Assembly: GCF_035825295.1 (NCBI RefSeq)
Contig: NZ_JAYMGI010000002.1
Location: 7,206,001 to 7,270,000, forward strand
Direction of reading: 5' to 3'
Length of the DNA: 64,000 nucleotides
DNA from: Actinacidiphila sp. DG2A-62
GTDB lineage: Bacteria > Actinomycetota > Actinomycetes > Streptomycetales > Streptomycetaceae
The notes beneath the pieces are model-generated. The model did no database searches. It was not told where the DNA came from and worked only from the letters and a program-made list of their open reading frames with translations. Position numbers and translations under genes: made by a program. This document shows positions 27,730 through 36,442 of this stretch, one piece after another (the stretch's first letter is position 1; every line of letters starts with the position of its first letter).

Positions 27730-28128
27730 TCAGCGGGCGAACTTCTCGATCGCCTGCGGGGTGACCGGGGTGAAGAAGTTGACCAGGTTGCCGTCCGGGT
27801 CGCGCACCAGGAGGGAGCGGTTGCCCCAGGGCATCGTCGTCGGACCGGCGACGACGTCCGTGACGACGCCGGCCAGGTCCTGGTGGACGCGGTCCACGTC
27901 GTCCACCAGGAACTCGGTGATCACGCTGTGGTTCTCCGCCGGGCGGGCGGAACCGGGGGCGAACAGCGGGACCGTGCGGGTGCCGGCGATCGCCAGCGTG
28001 GCGCCGCCGATCCTCAGTTCGGCGAAGTCCTCGGTGGCCCAGGCCGCCCGCGCGCCCGTGGCCCGTTCGTAGAACGCGACCAGGCGCGCCACGTCGCCGG
28101 TGATGACGCGGATCGAGACGAAATCCAT
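27730..28128 (-). CDS. VOC-family (glyoxalase-like) protein
   Basis: A 132-residue protein with one pair of beta-alpha-beta-beta-beta modules of the vicinal oxygen chelate fold. It starts MDFVSIRVITGDVARLVAFYERATG and ends with LLVRDPDGNLVNFFTPVTP, the usual second module. Candidate metal ligands include the His in ENHSVITEF and the Glu after it, but the set is incomplete in what I can see. It could be an isomerase, a dioxygenase or a resistance-type binding protein. ATG 28128 has GGAGAT upstream. It diverges from a WYL-domain regulator, which is the likely controller. Confidence 0.83.
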   Translation of the reverse strand: MDFVSIRVITGDVARLVAFYERATGARAAWATEDFAELRIGGATLAIAGTRTVPLFAPGSARPAENHSVITEFLVDDVDRVHQDLAGVVTDVVAGPTTMPWGNRSLLVRDPDGNLVNFFTPVTPQAIEKFAR

Positions 28129-28152
28129 GGGAATCTCCTCGGCTGTGCTGGA

Positions 28153-28170
28153 GCGTGCGGTTCCGCACGC
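28153..28170. promoter_or_regulatory. Perfect palindrome between VOC and WYL regulator genes
   Basis: GCGTGCGG-TT-CCGCACGC has 8-base arms and lies 25 bases upstream of the VOC start. A second small palindrome, ACCGG-T-CCGGT, is at 28248-28258, 21 bases before the regulator start. Either could be the regulator's operator; the first is also close enough to act as a leader hairpin. Confidence 0.45.
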
Positions 28171-28278
28171 GTCGTGCCCTGTGCTCACGCGTCGGTGTAC
28201 GCGTTCATGCACCCTTGCTCCGCAGGCTAGGGGAGATAGGGGACAGAACCGGTCCGGTATTCGGGTTAGGCTGCGCGC

Positions 28279-29238
28279 ATGTCCCGTCCGACCGGTCGCG
28301 TGCTGACCCTCCTGGAGCTGCTGCAGTCCGGCGGCACCAGGACCGTCGCCGAGCTCGCCGACCGGCTCGGCGTCGAGGGGCGGACGGTGCGGCGGTACGT
28401 GGACCAGCTGCTCGACCTGGGTGTGCCGGTGGAGTCGGTGCGCGGCCGCTACGGCGGCTACCGGCTCGCCCCCGGCTACCGCCTGCCCCCGCTGATGCTC
28501 GACGACGAGGAGGCGCTGGCCGTCCTGCTGGGCCTGGCCGCCGGACGCCAGGCGGGGCCGGCCACGCAGTCCACGGCGAGCGAGACCGCCTCGGCGAAGA
28601 TCAGACGCGTCCTCCCGGGGCACCTCGCCCGCCGGCTCGACGCGCTCCTGGAGTCCCTCGCCTTCACCGACCGGCCCGACGAGACGGCCGCCCCGGACGC
28701 CGGGGTGCTGCTCACCCTCGCCGACGCGGTCCGCCACCGCCGGCCGGTCTCGATCCGCTACACCGACCGCGACGGCCGGCGCAGCGACCGCACCCTGCAT
28801 CCGTACGGGGTGGTCGCCCACGCGGGCCGGTGGTACGTCACGGGCGCGGACGCCGCGATCGGCGAGGACCGGACCTTCCGGCTGGACCGCGTCGCCGACG
28901 CGCGCACGCTGCCCGGCTCGTTCGAGGCGCCCGGCGGTCCCGATCCGGCGCAGCGCCTGCTGACCGGGTTCGCCACGGCCGACTACCGGCACTGGGTGAC
29001 CCTGCGCGTCCACGGCACGGCCGACCGGATCCGCGCCCGCCTCCCGGCGAGCGTCGCGGTCCTGGAGGAGCTGGACGGGTCCTGGCTGCGCGTCGAGCTG
29101 CGGGCGCAGCGGCTCGACTGGCTGCCGCCGGTGCTCGCCTCGCTGGACCTGCCCTTCGTCGTCGAACGCCCCGACGAACTCCGCGACCTGGTCGCGGCGT
29201 TCGCCGACCGCCTCGCGGCCTACGCCAGGCAGACCTGA
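28279..29238 (+). CDS. YafY-type HTH/WYL-domain transcriptional regulator
   Basis: A 319-residue regulator. The N-terminal HTH_11 domain is RVLTLLELLQSGGTRTVAELADRLGVEGRTVRRYVDQL, followed by the family link GRYGGYRLAPGYRLPPLMLDDEEALAVLLGL. The WYL domain is in the middle (RRPVSIRYTDRDGR to HPYGVVAHAGRWYVTG). A WCX-like C-terminal extension (HWVTLRVHGTADRIRARL onward) completes it. WYL domains sense ligands, in some cases nucleic acid. ATG 28279 follows GGGTTAGGCTGCGCGC, with no strong site. It is divergently paired with the VOC gene and probably regulates it and itself. Confidence 0.88.
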   Translation: MSRPTGRVLTLLELLQSGGTRTVAELADRLGVEGRTVRRYVDQLLDLGVPVESVRGRYGGYRLAPGYRLPPLMLDDEEALAVLLGLAAGRQAGPATQSTASETASAKIRRVLPGHLARRLDALLESLAFTDRPDETAAPDAGVLLTLADAVRHRRPVSIRYTDRDGRRSDRTLHPYGVVAHAGRWYVTGADAAIGEDRTFRLDRVADARTLPGSFEAPGGPDPAQRLLTGFATADYRHWVTLRVHGTADRIRARLPASVAVLEELDGSWLRVELRAQRLDWLPPVLASLDLPFVVERPDELRDLVAAFADRLAAYARQT

Positions 29239-29240
29239 GC

Positions 29241-29268
29241 GGGGCCGGGCCCGGACGGGCCCGGCCCC
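29241..29268. terminator. Strong bidirectional hairpin
   Basis: GGGGCCGGGCCC (29241-29252) pairs perfectly with GGGCCCGGCCCC (29257-29268) over a GGAC loop. It lies just after the WYL regulator stop and downstream of the convergent pssA end. Confidence 0.7.
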
Positions 29269-29280
29269 GGCACCAGGAGG

Positions 29281-29322
29281 AAGAGCGGGAAGGAAAGAGA
29301 GAAGAGCGGGAAGGAAAGAGAG
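29281..29322. repeat. Perfect tandem duplication of a 21-bp purine-rich unit
   Basis: Positions 29281-29301 and 29302-29322 are identical. The unit begins AAGAGCGGGAAGG, and the array is almost pure purine on the plus strand. It lies between the terminator and the pssA stop at 29333. Such a strand-asymmetric tract could adopt unusual structure; no function is known. Confidence 0.75.
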
Positions 29323-29332
29323 CGGGCGAGCC

Positions 29333-30199
29333 TCAGCGCGCGGCGGCGCGGGACTCGCGGCGCGCGGCGCGGAAGGTGCTGACCCGCCGCGTCGTGGCGA
29401 AGCAGGGGATCGTCGCCGCCGCGGTGCACTGGAGCGCGCAGCCCGCCTGGAGGAGCTGGTGGCCGCCGGGCACGCCCAGCGACCACGCGGCCAGGCAGCC
29501 CATGCTGACCAGCGTCCAGCAGAAGGTGACCAGCGCGAGGCGCCCGCGCGGCTTGGGGTACTCCACGCGGCTCACCATGAGCCAGGCGACGCCCAGGATC
29601 GCCAGTACGGTCGGCAGGAACGGCAGCTCCAGCAGGACCAGCGAGACCACGGTCATCGCGCCGAAGGGGCTGGGCATGCCCTGGAAGACGCCGTCCCGCA
29701 GCGTGGTGCAGGAGAACCGGGCCAGCCGGAGCACCACCGCGAGCACCACGAGCACCGCGGCCACCGCGGCGATCTTGCCGTGCGCGTTCTGGGTCACGAT
29801 GCCCCAGACGATCACGAAGTAGGCCGGGGCGAGGCCGAAGCTGATCAGGTCGGAGAGGTTGTCCAGCTCCGCGCCCATCGCCGAGCTGCGCAGCTTGCGC
29901 GCCACCAGGCCGTCGAACAGGTCGAAGACCGACGCCATCAGCATCAGCGTGACGGCGTTGGCCGCGCTGTTCTTGGACATCGCGCCGTCGCCGTCGCCCA
30001 TCAGGTGCGGCACCAGCACGCCGGTGGTGGTGAAGTACACGGCCATGAAGCCGCAGATCGCGTTGCCCAGGGTGAGCGCGTCGGCGATGGACAGGCGGGT
30101 GGACAGCGGGAGGTCGGAGACCTCCTCCTCCAGCTCGCTGACCCAGTTCGACCGGCCGCCCTGGTTCGGGTGCGTCGTGTCCGGCTCAAGCACGGTCAA
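29333..30199 (-). CDS. pssA: CDP-diacylglycerol-serine O-phosphatidyltransferase
   Basis: Makes phosphatidylserine from CDP-diacylglycerol and serine at the membrane; 288 residues. The CDP-alcohol phosphotransferase signature is complete: DLFDGLVARKLRSSAMGAE with LDNLSD following, giving the DxxDG...G...DxxxD pattern. About eight hydrophobic segments surround it, and the C-terminus is arginine/alanine-rich and cytosolic. The likely start is TTG 30199, because GGGGTG lies 7 bases upstream; GTG 30193 is in frame. Either start overlaps the end of psd, so both are made from one message for phosphatidylethanolamine synthesis. Confidence 0.9.
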   Translation of the reverse strand: MTVLEPDTTHPNQGGRSNWVSELEEEVSDLPLSTRLSIADALTLGNAICGFMAVYFTTTGVLVPHLMGDGDGAMSKNSAANAVTLMLMASVFDLFDGLVARKLRSSAMGAELDNLSDLISFGLAPAYFVIVWGIVTQNAHGKIAAVAAVLVVLAVVLRLARFSCTTLRDGVFQGMPSPFGAMTVVSLVLLELPFLPTVLAILGVAWLMVSRVEYPKPRGRLALVTFCWTLVSMGCLAAWSLGVPGGHQLLQAGCALQCTAAATIPCFATTRRVSTFRAARRESRAAAR

Positions 30200-30842
30200 G
30201 GCGTGTCACCCCAGCCGTGGTGGTCTGCCCGACCTCGACCGCGGGCTCGACGCCCTCCGGCAGGTAGACGTCGACGCGCGAGCCGAACCGGATCAGCCCG
30301 ATCCGGTCGCCCTGCTCGACCTTGCAGCCCCGCGGCACGTACGGCACGATCCGGCGGGCCACCGCGCCGGCGATCTGGACCACCTCGACGTCGCCGATCT
30401 CGGTGTCGAAGTGCCAGACCACCCGCTCGTTGTGCTCGCTCTCCTTGTTGAAGGCCGGGACGAAGCCGCCGGGGACGTGCTCGACGGAGGTGATCGTGCC
30501 GGCCAGCGGCGCCCGGTTGACGTGCACGTTCAGCGGGCTCATGAAGATCGCCACGCGGGTGCGCCCGTCCTTCCACGGCATCACGCTCTGCACCACGCCG
30601 TCGGCCGGGGAGATCACCCGGCCCTCCGCGATCTCCCGCTCGGGGTCGCGGAAGAACCACAGCATGCCGGCCGCGAGCGCGGTGGCCGGGACGGCCACCG
30701 CCGCCCAGCGCCCGGAGCGGCGTGCCTTGGCCAGGCTCACCGCCGCGGTGGCGACGGTCGGCAGGAGCCACGGCGACGCTCCGCGCGCCAGGCGCACACC
30801 GGCAAGCCTGTCGCGACGTGCAGAGGAATTGCTGTGGGGCAT
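30186..30842 (-). CDS. psd: Phosphatidylserine decarboxylase
   Basis: Pyruvoyl enzyme that converts phosphatidylserine to phosphatidylethanolamine; 218 residues, the short archaeal/actinobacterial-like form. A hydrophobic N-terminal segment (AVAVPATALAAGMLWFF) precedes DPEREIAEGRVISPADGVVQSV, IFMSPLNVHVNRAPLAGTI and VVWHFDTEIGDVEVVQIAG. The self-cleavage site is the Gly-Ser in LIRFGSRVDVYLP, where the Ser becomes the pyruvoyl group. ATG 30842 is taken as the start because the longer frame adds unlike sequence. It is followed by overlapping pssA and has its own 190-base upstream gap with a possible promoter. Confidence 0.92.
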   Translation of the reverse strand: MPHSNSSARRDRLAGVRLARGASPWLLPTVATAAVSLAKARRSGRWAAVAVPATALAAGMLWFFRDPEREIAEGRVISPADGVVQSVMPWKDGRTRVAIFMSPLNVHVNRAPLAGTITSVEHVPGGFVPAFNKESEHNERVVWHFDTEIGDVEVVQIAGAVARRIVPYVPRGCKVEQGDRIGLIRFGSRVDVYLPEGVEPAVEVGQTTTAGVTRLDRA

Positions 30843-30903
30843 GGATGACCTTCGTAGCGGAGGGTGCCGCGAGATGTTTCGGGGGACGGCGGCTTTGGTC
30901 GAT

Positions 30904-30932
30904 GGTATCGGCTGGGACGGGCAACTCGGCAA
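30904..30932 (-). promoter_or_regulatory. Candidate vegetative promoter for psd-pssA
   Basis: Read on the minus strand, TTGCCG (30932-30927) and GATACC (30909-30904) are separated by 17 bases, about 60 bases upstream of the psd ATG. This is a fair match to the sigma-70-like pattern used by HrdB. The flanking spacer 30843-31034 is less GC-rich than its surroundings. Confidence 0.35.
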
Positions 30933-31034
30933 GCTCACGGGCGAGTCGATGGCCGGTTCCGATGCCTGGGACCATGACGGAGTGTGACGTTCGCCTCGAA
31001 AAATCACCTGACATATCGGGGCGAACCCGGATAT

Positions 31035-32249
31035 TCAGTCCTGGAGTCGATATTCCTCCAGCAGCCTGCGTCCGATGATCATTTTCTGGATCTCGGCGGT
31101 CCCCTCGCCGATCAGCAGCATCGGCGCCTCGCGGTAGAGCCGCTCGATCTCGTACTCCTTGGAGAAGCCGTAGCCGCCGTGGATGCGGAAGGCGTCCTCG
31201 ACCACCTCCTTGCAGAACTCCGAGGCCAGGTACTTCGCCATGCCGGCCTCCAGGTCGCCCCGCTCGCCGGAGTCCTTCGTGCGCGCGGCGCTGACCATCA
31301 TCTGGTGGGCCGCCTCCACCTTGGTGGCCATCTCGGCCAGCTTGAACTGGATCGCCTGGTGCTGCGCGATGGGCTTGCCGAAGGTCTGCCGCTGCTGTGC
31401 GTAACCGATGCCCAGCTCGAAGGCGCGCCGCGCGACCCCGCAGCCGCGGGCCGCGACGTTCACCCGGCCGACCTCGACGCCGTCCATCATCTGGTAGAAA
31501 CCGCGCCCGGTGGCCCCGCCGAGCACCCGGTCGGCGGGGACCCGCACGCCGTCCAGGACCAGTTCGGTGGTGTCGACGCCCTTGTAGCCCATCTTCTCGA
31601 TCTTGCCGGGCACGGTCAGCCCCGGCACCGCGGGATTCGCGCCGAAGCCCGGCTCCTTCTCGATCAGGAACGTGGACATCGACCGGTGCGCGGGGGCGTC
31701 CTGCGGCTGCCCCTCGTCGGTCCGGCACAGCACCGCCACCAGGTTGGAGGAGCCGCCGTTGGTCAGCCACATCTTCTGGCCGTCGATGACGTACGCGTCG
31801 CCGTCGCGCACCGCCCGGGTGCGGATCGCCGAGACGTCCGAGCCGAGGCCCGGCTCCGACATCGAGAACGCGCCGCGCACCTCGCCGGTGGCCATCCGCG
31901 GCAGGAAGTGCTCCTTCTGCTCCTGGGTGCCGTGCTGCCTGAGCATGTACGCCACGATGAAGTGGGTGTTGATGATGCCCGACACGCTCATCCAGCCGCG
32001 GGCGATCTCCTCCACGGCCAGCGCGTAGGTCAGCAGCGACTCGCCGAGCCCGCCGTACTCCTCGGGGATCATCAGGCCGAAGACGCCGAGGTCCTTGAGC
32101 CCCTCGACGATCTGCGTGGGGTACTCGTCGCGGTGCTCCAGCTCGGTGGCGACCGGCAGGATCTCCTTGTCGACGAAGGAGCGCACGGTCGCCAGGATCT
32201 CCCGCTGGACGTCGGTCAGCCCCTCGGTACGCGCCAGGCGGTCGGCCAT
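31035..32249 (-). CDS. Acyl-CoA dehydrogenase, candidate methylsuccinyl-CoA dehydrogenase
   Basis: FAD enzyme that oxidises acyl-CoA thioesters; 404 residues. Visible signatures are GLMIPEEYGGLG, AFSMSEPGLGSDVSAIRT with YVIDGQKMWLTNGG (FAD/substrate loop), RRAFELGIGYAQQRQTFGKPI and the C-terminal HGGYGFSKEYEIERLYREAPMLLIGEGTAEIQ. It lies one base after the MaoC reading frame begins to be read upstream, in a block with ccr and ethylmalonyl-CoA mutase. The predicted step is therefore (2S)-methylsuccinyl-CoA to mesaconyl-CoA. That assignment is by context; proteobacterial enzymes for this step are longer, so a broader substrate is possible. Confidence 0.88.
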   Translation of the reverse strand: MADRLARTEGLTDVQREILATVRSFVDKEILPVATELEHRDEYPTQIVEGLKDLGVFGLMIPEEYGGLGESLLTYALAVEEIARGWMSVSGIINTHFIVAYMLRQHGTQEQKEHFLPRMATGEVRGAFSMSEPGLGSDVSAIRTRAVRDGDAYVIDGQKMWLTNGGSSNLVAVLCRTDEGQPQDAPAHRSMSTFLIEKEPGFGANPAVPGLTVPGKIEKMGYKGVDTTELVLDGVRVPADRVLGGATGRGFYQMMDGVEVGRVNVAARGCGVARRAFELGIGYAQQRQTFGKPIAQHQAIQFKLAEMATKVEAAHQMMVSAARTKDSGERGDLEAGMAKYLASEFCKEVVEDAFRIHGGYGFSKEYEIERLYREAPMLLIGEGTAEIQKMIIGRRLLEEYRLQD

Positions 32250-32250
32250 G

Positions 32251-32781
32251 TCAGTTCCCTCCCCGGCCGGCGGGCGCGCCGGTCGTCGGCTCAGGGCGGC
32301 CGGGGTGCTCCCCGCCGCGCTCCTTGACGTACGCGGCGGTCGGCACCATCACCTTGCGGCGGAAGACGCACACCAGGGTGCCGTCCTGCTTGTAGCCGCG
32401 GGTCTCGACGTGCACGATGCCCCGGTCGTCCTTCGACGAGGACGGCCGCTTGTCCAGCACGGTCGTCTCGCCGTAGATCGTGTCGCCGTGGAAGGTCGGC
32501 GCGACGTGCCGCAGCGACTCCACCTCCAGGTTGGCGATCGCCTTGCCCGACACGTCCGGCACCGACATGCCGAGCAGCAGCGAGTAGACGTAGTTGCCGA
32601 CCACCACGTTGCGGCCGAAGTCGGTCGCCTGCTCCGCGTAGTTGGCGTCCAGGTGCAGCGGGTGGTGGTTCATGGTCAGGAGGCAGAAGAGATGGTCGTC
32701 GTACTCGGTGACCGTCTTGCCCGGCCAGTGCTTGTAGAGCGCACCGATCTCGAACTCCTCGTAGGTGCGGCCGAACTGCAC
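32251..32781 (-). CDS. MaoC-family hydratase, candidate mesaconyl-CoA hydratase
   Basis: A 176-residue single hot-dog domain protein. The MaoC-type active site can be read in TMNHHPLHLDANYAEQ, followed by GRNVVVGNYVYSLLLGM and HVAPTFHGDTIYGETTVLDKRPSSS. GTG 32781 follows GGAGG by 8 bases, at the end of the mutase gene. Only one base separates its stop from the acyl-CoA dehydrogenase ATG. In the ethylmalonyl-CoA pathway it would hydrate mesaconyl-CoA to beta-methylmalyl-CoA; the Rhodobacter enzyme has two such domains, while this one probably dimerises. The C-terminal 20 residues are a Gly/Pro tail. Confidence 0.85.
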   Translation of the reverse strand: MQFGRTYEEFEIGALYKHWPGKTVTEYDDHLFCLLTMNHHPLHLDANYAEQATDFGRNVVVGNYVYSLLLGMSVPDVSGKAIANLEVESLRHVAPTFHGDTIYGETTVLDKRPSSSKDDRGIVHVETRGYKQDGTLVCVFRRKVMVPTAAYVKERGGEHPGRPEPTTGAPAGRGGN

Positions 32782-32782
32782 G

Positions 32783-34842
32783 TCATACCTCCAGCTTGTT
32801 GGCCAGCCGGATCTCGTCCACGATCCGGCCGATGATCCCGGTGATACCGAAGTCCTTCGGGGTGAACACTGCCGCCACGCCCGCCGCGCGCAGCTGCCTG
32901 GCGTCCGCGGCGGGGATGATCCCGCCGACGACCACCGGCACGTCGTCCGCTCCGGCCCGGCGCAGCCGCTCCAGCACGTCCGGCACCAGCGCGGCGTGCG
33001 AGCCGGACAGGATCGACAGTCCCACGCAGTGCACGTCCTCGGCGACCGCCGCCGAGACGATCTGCTCGGGGGTCAGCCTGATGCCCTGGTAGACCACCTC
33101 GAAGCCGGCGTCGCGGGCGCGCACCGCGATCTGCTCGGCGCCGTTGGAATGCCCGTCCAGGCCGGGCTTGCCGACCAGCAGCCGCAGCCGGCCGCCGCCG
33201 AGCTCCGCCGCGGTCGCCGCGACCCGTTCGCGCACCCGCGCCAGCTCGCCGCCCGCCTCGGCGGCGACCGCCACCGGCGCGGACGTCACCCCGGTCGGCG
33301 CCCGGAACTCGCCGAAGACCTCCCGCAGCGCGCCCGACCACTCGCCGGTGGTCACTCCGGCCCGCGCGCACTCCACCGAGGCCGCCATCAGGTTCTCCTC
33401 GCCCGCGGCCGCCACGCGCAGCGCGGCCAGCGCCCGGTCGGCGCGCGGCTGGTCCCGCTCCGCCCGCCAGCGGCGCAGCGCGGCGACCACCCGCGCCTCG
33501 TTGGCCGGGTCCACGGTCATGATCGCGGTGTCCAGGTCGGCGGTGAGCGGGTTGGGCTCGGTCTGCTCGTACACGTTGACCCCGACGATCTTCTCCTGGC
33601 CGGACTCGATCCTGGCCCGCCGCGCGGCGTGCGAGGACACCAGCTGCGCCTTGAGGTAGCCGGACTCCACCGCGGCCATCGCGCCGCCCAGCTCCTGGAT
33701 GTGCTCGATCTCCGCGGTCGCCCGCTCCACCAGCTCGGCGACCTTCGCCTCCACCACGTGCGAGCCGGCGAACAGGTCGTCGTACTCCAACAGGTCGCTC
33801 TCGTGCGCCAGCACCTGCTGGATGCGCAGGCTCCACTGCTGGTCCCAGGGCCGTGGCAGGCCCAGCGCCTCGTTCCACGCCGGCAGCTGCACCGCGCGGG
33901 CCCGGGCGTCCTTGGACAGCGTCACCGCGAGCATCTCCAGCACGATGCGCTGCACGTTGTTCTCCGGCTGCGCCTCGGTCAGGCCGAGCGAGTTGACCTG
34001 CACGCCGTACCGGAAGCGGCGGTGGCGCGGGTCCCGGATGCCGTACCGCTCGCGGGTGACGGTCTCCCAGATCCGGCCGAACGCCCGCATCTTGCACATC
34101 TCCTCGACGAAGCGCACCCCGGCGTTGACGAAGAAGGAGATGCGGCCGACCACCTCGCCCCGGCGCTCGCGCGGCACCTGCCCGGAGGCGAACACCGCGT
34201 CCAGCACCGCGATCGCCGTGGACATCGCGTACGCGACCTCCTGCACCGGCGTGGCGCCGGCCTCCTGGAGGTGGTAGCTGCAGATGTTGATCGGGTTCCA
34301 CCTGGGCATCCGCGCGACGGTGTACGCGATCATGTCGGTGGTCAGCCGCAGCGAGGGGCCCGGCGGGAAGACGTGGGTGCCGCGGGACAGGTACTCCTTG
34401 ACGATGTCGTTCTGCATGGTGCCCTGGAGCGCGGACACGTCGGCGCCCTGCTCCTCGGCGACCACCTGGTACAGCGCCAGCAGCCACATGGCGGTGGCGT
34501 TGATGGTCATCGAGGTGTTCATCCGCTCCAGCGGGATGTCCTGGAACAGCCGCCGCATGTCGCCGAGGTGCGCCACGGGCACGCCCACCCGGCCGACCTC
34601 GCCGCGGGCCAGCACGTGGTCCGGGTCGTAGCCGGTCTGCGTCGGCAGGTCGAAGGCGACCGACAGCCCGGTCTGCCCCTTGGCGAGGTTGCGGCGGTAC
34701 AGCTCGTTGGACGCCTCGGCGGTCGAGTGACCGGCGTAGGTGCGCATCAGCCACGGCCGGTCCTTGGTACGGGGCCGGTCCGCGGGCGGCTGCCCGGGGA
34801 GGGCCTCCCGGTGCGCGGCAACTCCTCCTGGGAGGCCGTCAT
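32783..34842 (-). CDS. meaA: Ethylmalonyl-CoA mutase (coenzyme B12), apparent frameshift near N-terminus
   Basis: Adenosylcobalamin enzyme that rearranges ethylmalonyl-CoA to methylsuccinyl-CoA. The substrate-binding barrel starts RTYAGHSTAEASNELYRRNL and has GLSVAFDLPTQTGYD and NTSMTINATAMWLLALY. The C-terminal B12 domain shows KPGLDGHSNGAEQI, with the cobalt-ligating His in DGHSNG, plus LSILSGSH. The start expected from coupling is ATG 34842, overlapping the ccr stop as TGATG. That frame meets a stop near 34750, while the enzyme is one frame away. One extra C in the run at 34771-34774 joins them to give TKDRPWLMRTYAG, the usual N-terminus. If not an error, ATG 34747 would have to be used. 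Confidence 0.9.
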
Positions 34843-36179
34843 CACACGTTCCGGAAGCGGTTGATGGCCGGCAGGCACCGCTCGCGCAGCGCCGGGTCGG
34901 TGACGCCCAGCCCCTCGCGGGGAGCCAGCGCGAGGACGCCGACCTTGCCCTGGTGGCGGTTGCGGTGCACGTCGTACGCGGCCTGCCCGGTCTGCTCCAG
35001 CGGGTAGGTGCGGGACAGCGTCGGATGGATCTTGCCCTTGGCGATCAGGCGGTTGGCCTCCCACGCCTCGCGGTAGTTGGCGAAGTGCGAGCCGACGATG
35101 CGCTTCAGGCTCATCCACAGGTAGCGGTTGTCGTACTGGTGGATGTAGCCGGAGGTCGAGGCGCAGGTCACCACGGTGCCGCCCTTGCGGGTGACGTAGA
35201 CCGAGGCGCCGAAGGTCTCCCGGCCGGGGTGCTCGAAGACGATGTCCACGTCCTCGCCGCCGGTCAGCTCGCGGATGCGCGCCCCGAACCGCTTCCACTC
35301 CCTGGGGTCCTGGGTGTGCTCGTCGCGCCAGAAGCGGTAGTCCTCCGCGGTGCGGTCGATGACCGCCTCGGCGCCCATCGCCCGGCACAGCTCGGCCTTC
35401 TCGGGGCTGGAGACCACGCAGACCGGGGTGGCGCCGCCGGCCAGCGCGAACTGCGTGGCGTAGGAGCCGAGGCCGCCGCTGGCGCCCCAGATCAGCACGT
35501 TGTCGCCCTGCTTCATGTTCGCGCCGTTGGCGGAGACGAGCTGCCGGTACGCGGTGGAGTTGACCAGGCCGGGCGCGGCGGCCTCCTCCCAGGTGAGGTG
35601 GCGCGGCTTGGGCATCAGCTGGTTGGACTTGACCAGGGCGATCTCGGCGAGGCCGCCGAAGTTGGTCTCGAAGCCCCAGATCCGCTGCTCCGGGTCGAGC
35701 ATGGTGTCGTTGTGGCCGTCGGCGGACTCCAGCTCCACCGACAGGCAGTGCGCGACCACCGCGTCACCGGGCTGCCAGGCGTTGACGCCGGGCCCGGTGC
35801 GCAGCACCACGCCGGCCAGGTCGGAGCCGATGACGTGGTACGGCAGGTCGTGCCGCTTGGCGAGCGGGGAGAGCCGGCCGTAGCGCTCCAAAAACCCGAA
35901 GGTGGAGACCGGCTCGAAGATCGAGGTCCACACGGAGTTGTAGTTGACCGAGCTGGCCATGACCGCCACCAGCGCCTCGCTGGGCCCGAGTTCGGGCACG
36001 GGCACCTGCTCGACGTGGAGCGACTTGCGGGGGTCCTTGTCGCGGCTGGGGATGCCGGCGAACATCTCGGCCTCGTCCTTGTGCACGGTCACCGCGCGGT
36101 AGGACTCCGGCAGCGGCAGCGCGGCGAAGTCGGCGGCCGTGGTGTCCGGCGCCATGACCGCGTCCAGGATTTCCTTCAT
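34842..36179 (-). CDS. ccr: Crotonyl-CoA carboxylase/reductase
   Basis: NADPH-dependent reductive carboxylase that turns crotonyl-CoA plus CO2 into (2S)-ethylmalonyl-CoA, for acetate assimilation and as a polyketide extender unit; 445 residues. Hallmarks are SSVNYNSVWTSIFEPVSTF, HVIGSDLAGVVLRTGPGV, RIWGFETNFGGLAEIALV, the nucleotide fold VLIWGASGGLGSYATQFAL, VIDRTAEDYRFW and IVGSHFANYREAWEAN. The Asn, Phe/Glu and His residues reported to hold CO2 in this family fall in the first, third and last of these segments. ATG 36179 is followed by the coupled mutase. The 448-base upstream region carries paired operators and a TetR gene. Confidence 0.95.
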   Translation of the reverse strand: MKEILDAVMAPDTTAADFAALPLPESYRAVTVHKDEAEMFAGIPSRDKDPRKSLHVEQVPVPELGPSEALVAVMASSVNYNSVWTSIFEPVSTFGFLERYGRLSPLAKRHDLPYHVIGSDLAGVVLRTGPGVNAWQPGDAVVAHCLSVELESADGHNDTMLDPEQRIWGFETNFGGLAEIALVKSNQLMPKPRHLTWEEAAAPGLVNSTAYRQLVSANGANMKQGDNVLIWGASGGLGSYATQFALAGGATPVCVVSSPEKAELCRAMGAEAVIDRTAEDYRFWRDEHTQDPREWKRFGARIRELTGGEDVDIVFEHPGRETFGASVYVTRKGGTVVTCASTSGYIHQYDNRYLWMSLKRIVGSHFANYREAWEANRLIAKGKIHPTLSRTYPLEQTGQAAYDVHRNRHQGKVGVLALAPREGLGVTDPALRERCLPAINRFRNV

Positions 36180-36442
36180 GTGACTCGCCTCCGGCGGTGC
36201 GCTCCGGCGCGGTGCGCGACGGCTGTCGCGTCGCGGTCGCGGTCGGGGCGCAGGGGTCGGTGTGGGTGGGGCGGGTGCCGTCGTCGGTTCGGCGAAGACG
36301 TGGCGGGTGGAGCGGTGAAGGAGGCGCGCTGTGGCGCGCCGGTGCCTGTGACGCAGGCGTCCGGACCGGGGCGCGGAGGCCCTCGGGACACACGGGGAGC
36401 GGTGGTGACCGCACCCCGCCGGTCCGGACGACGACTACCGTA

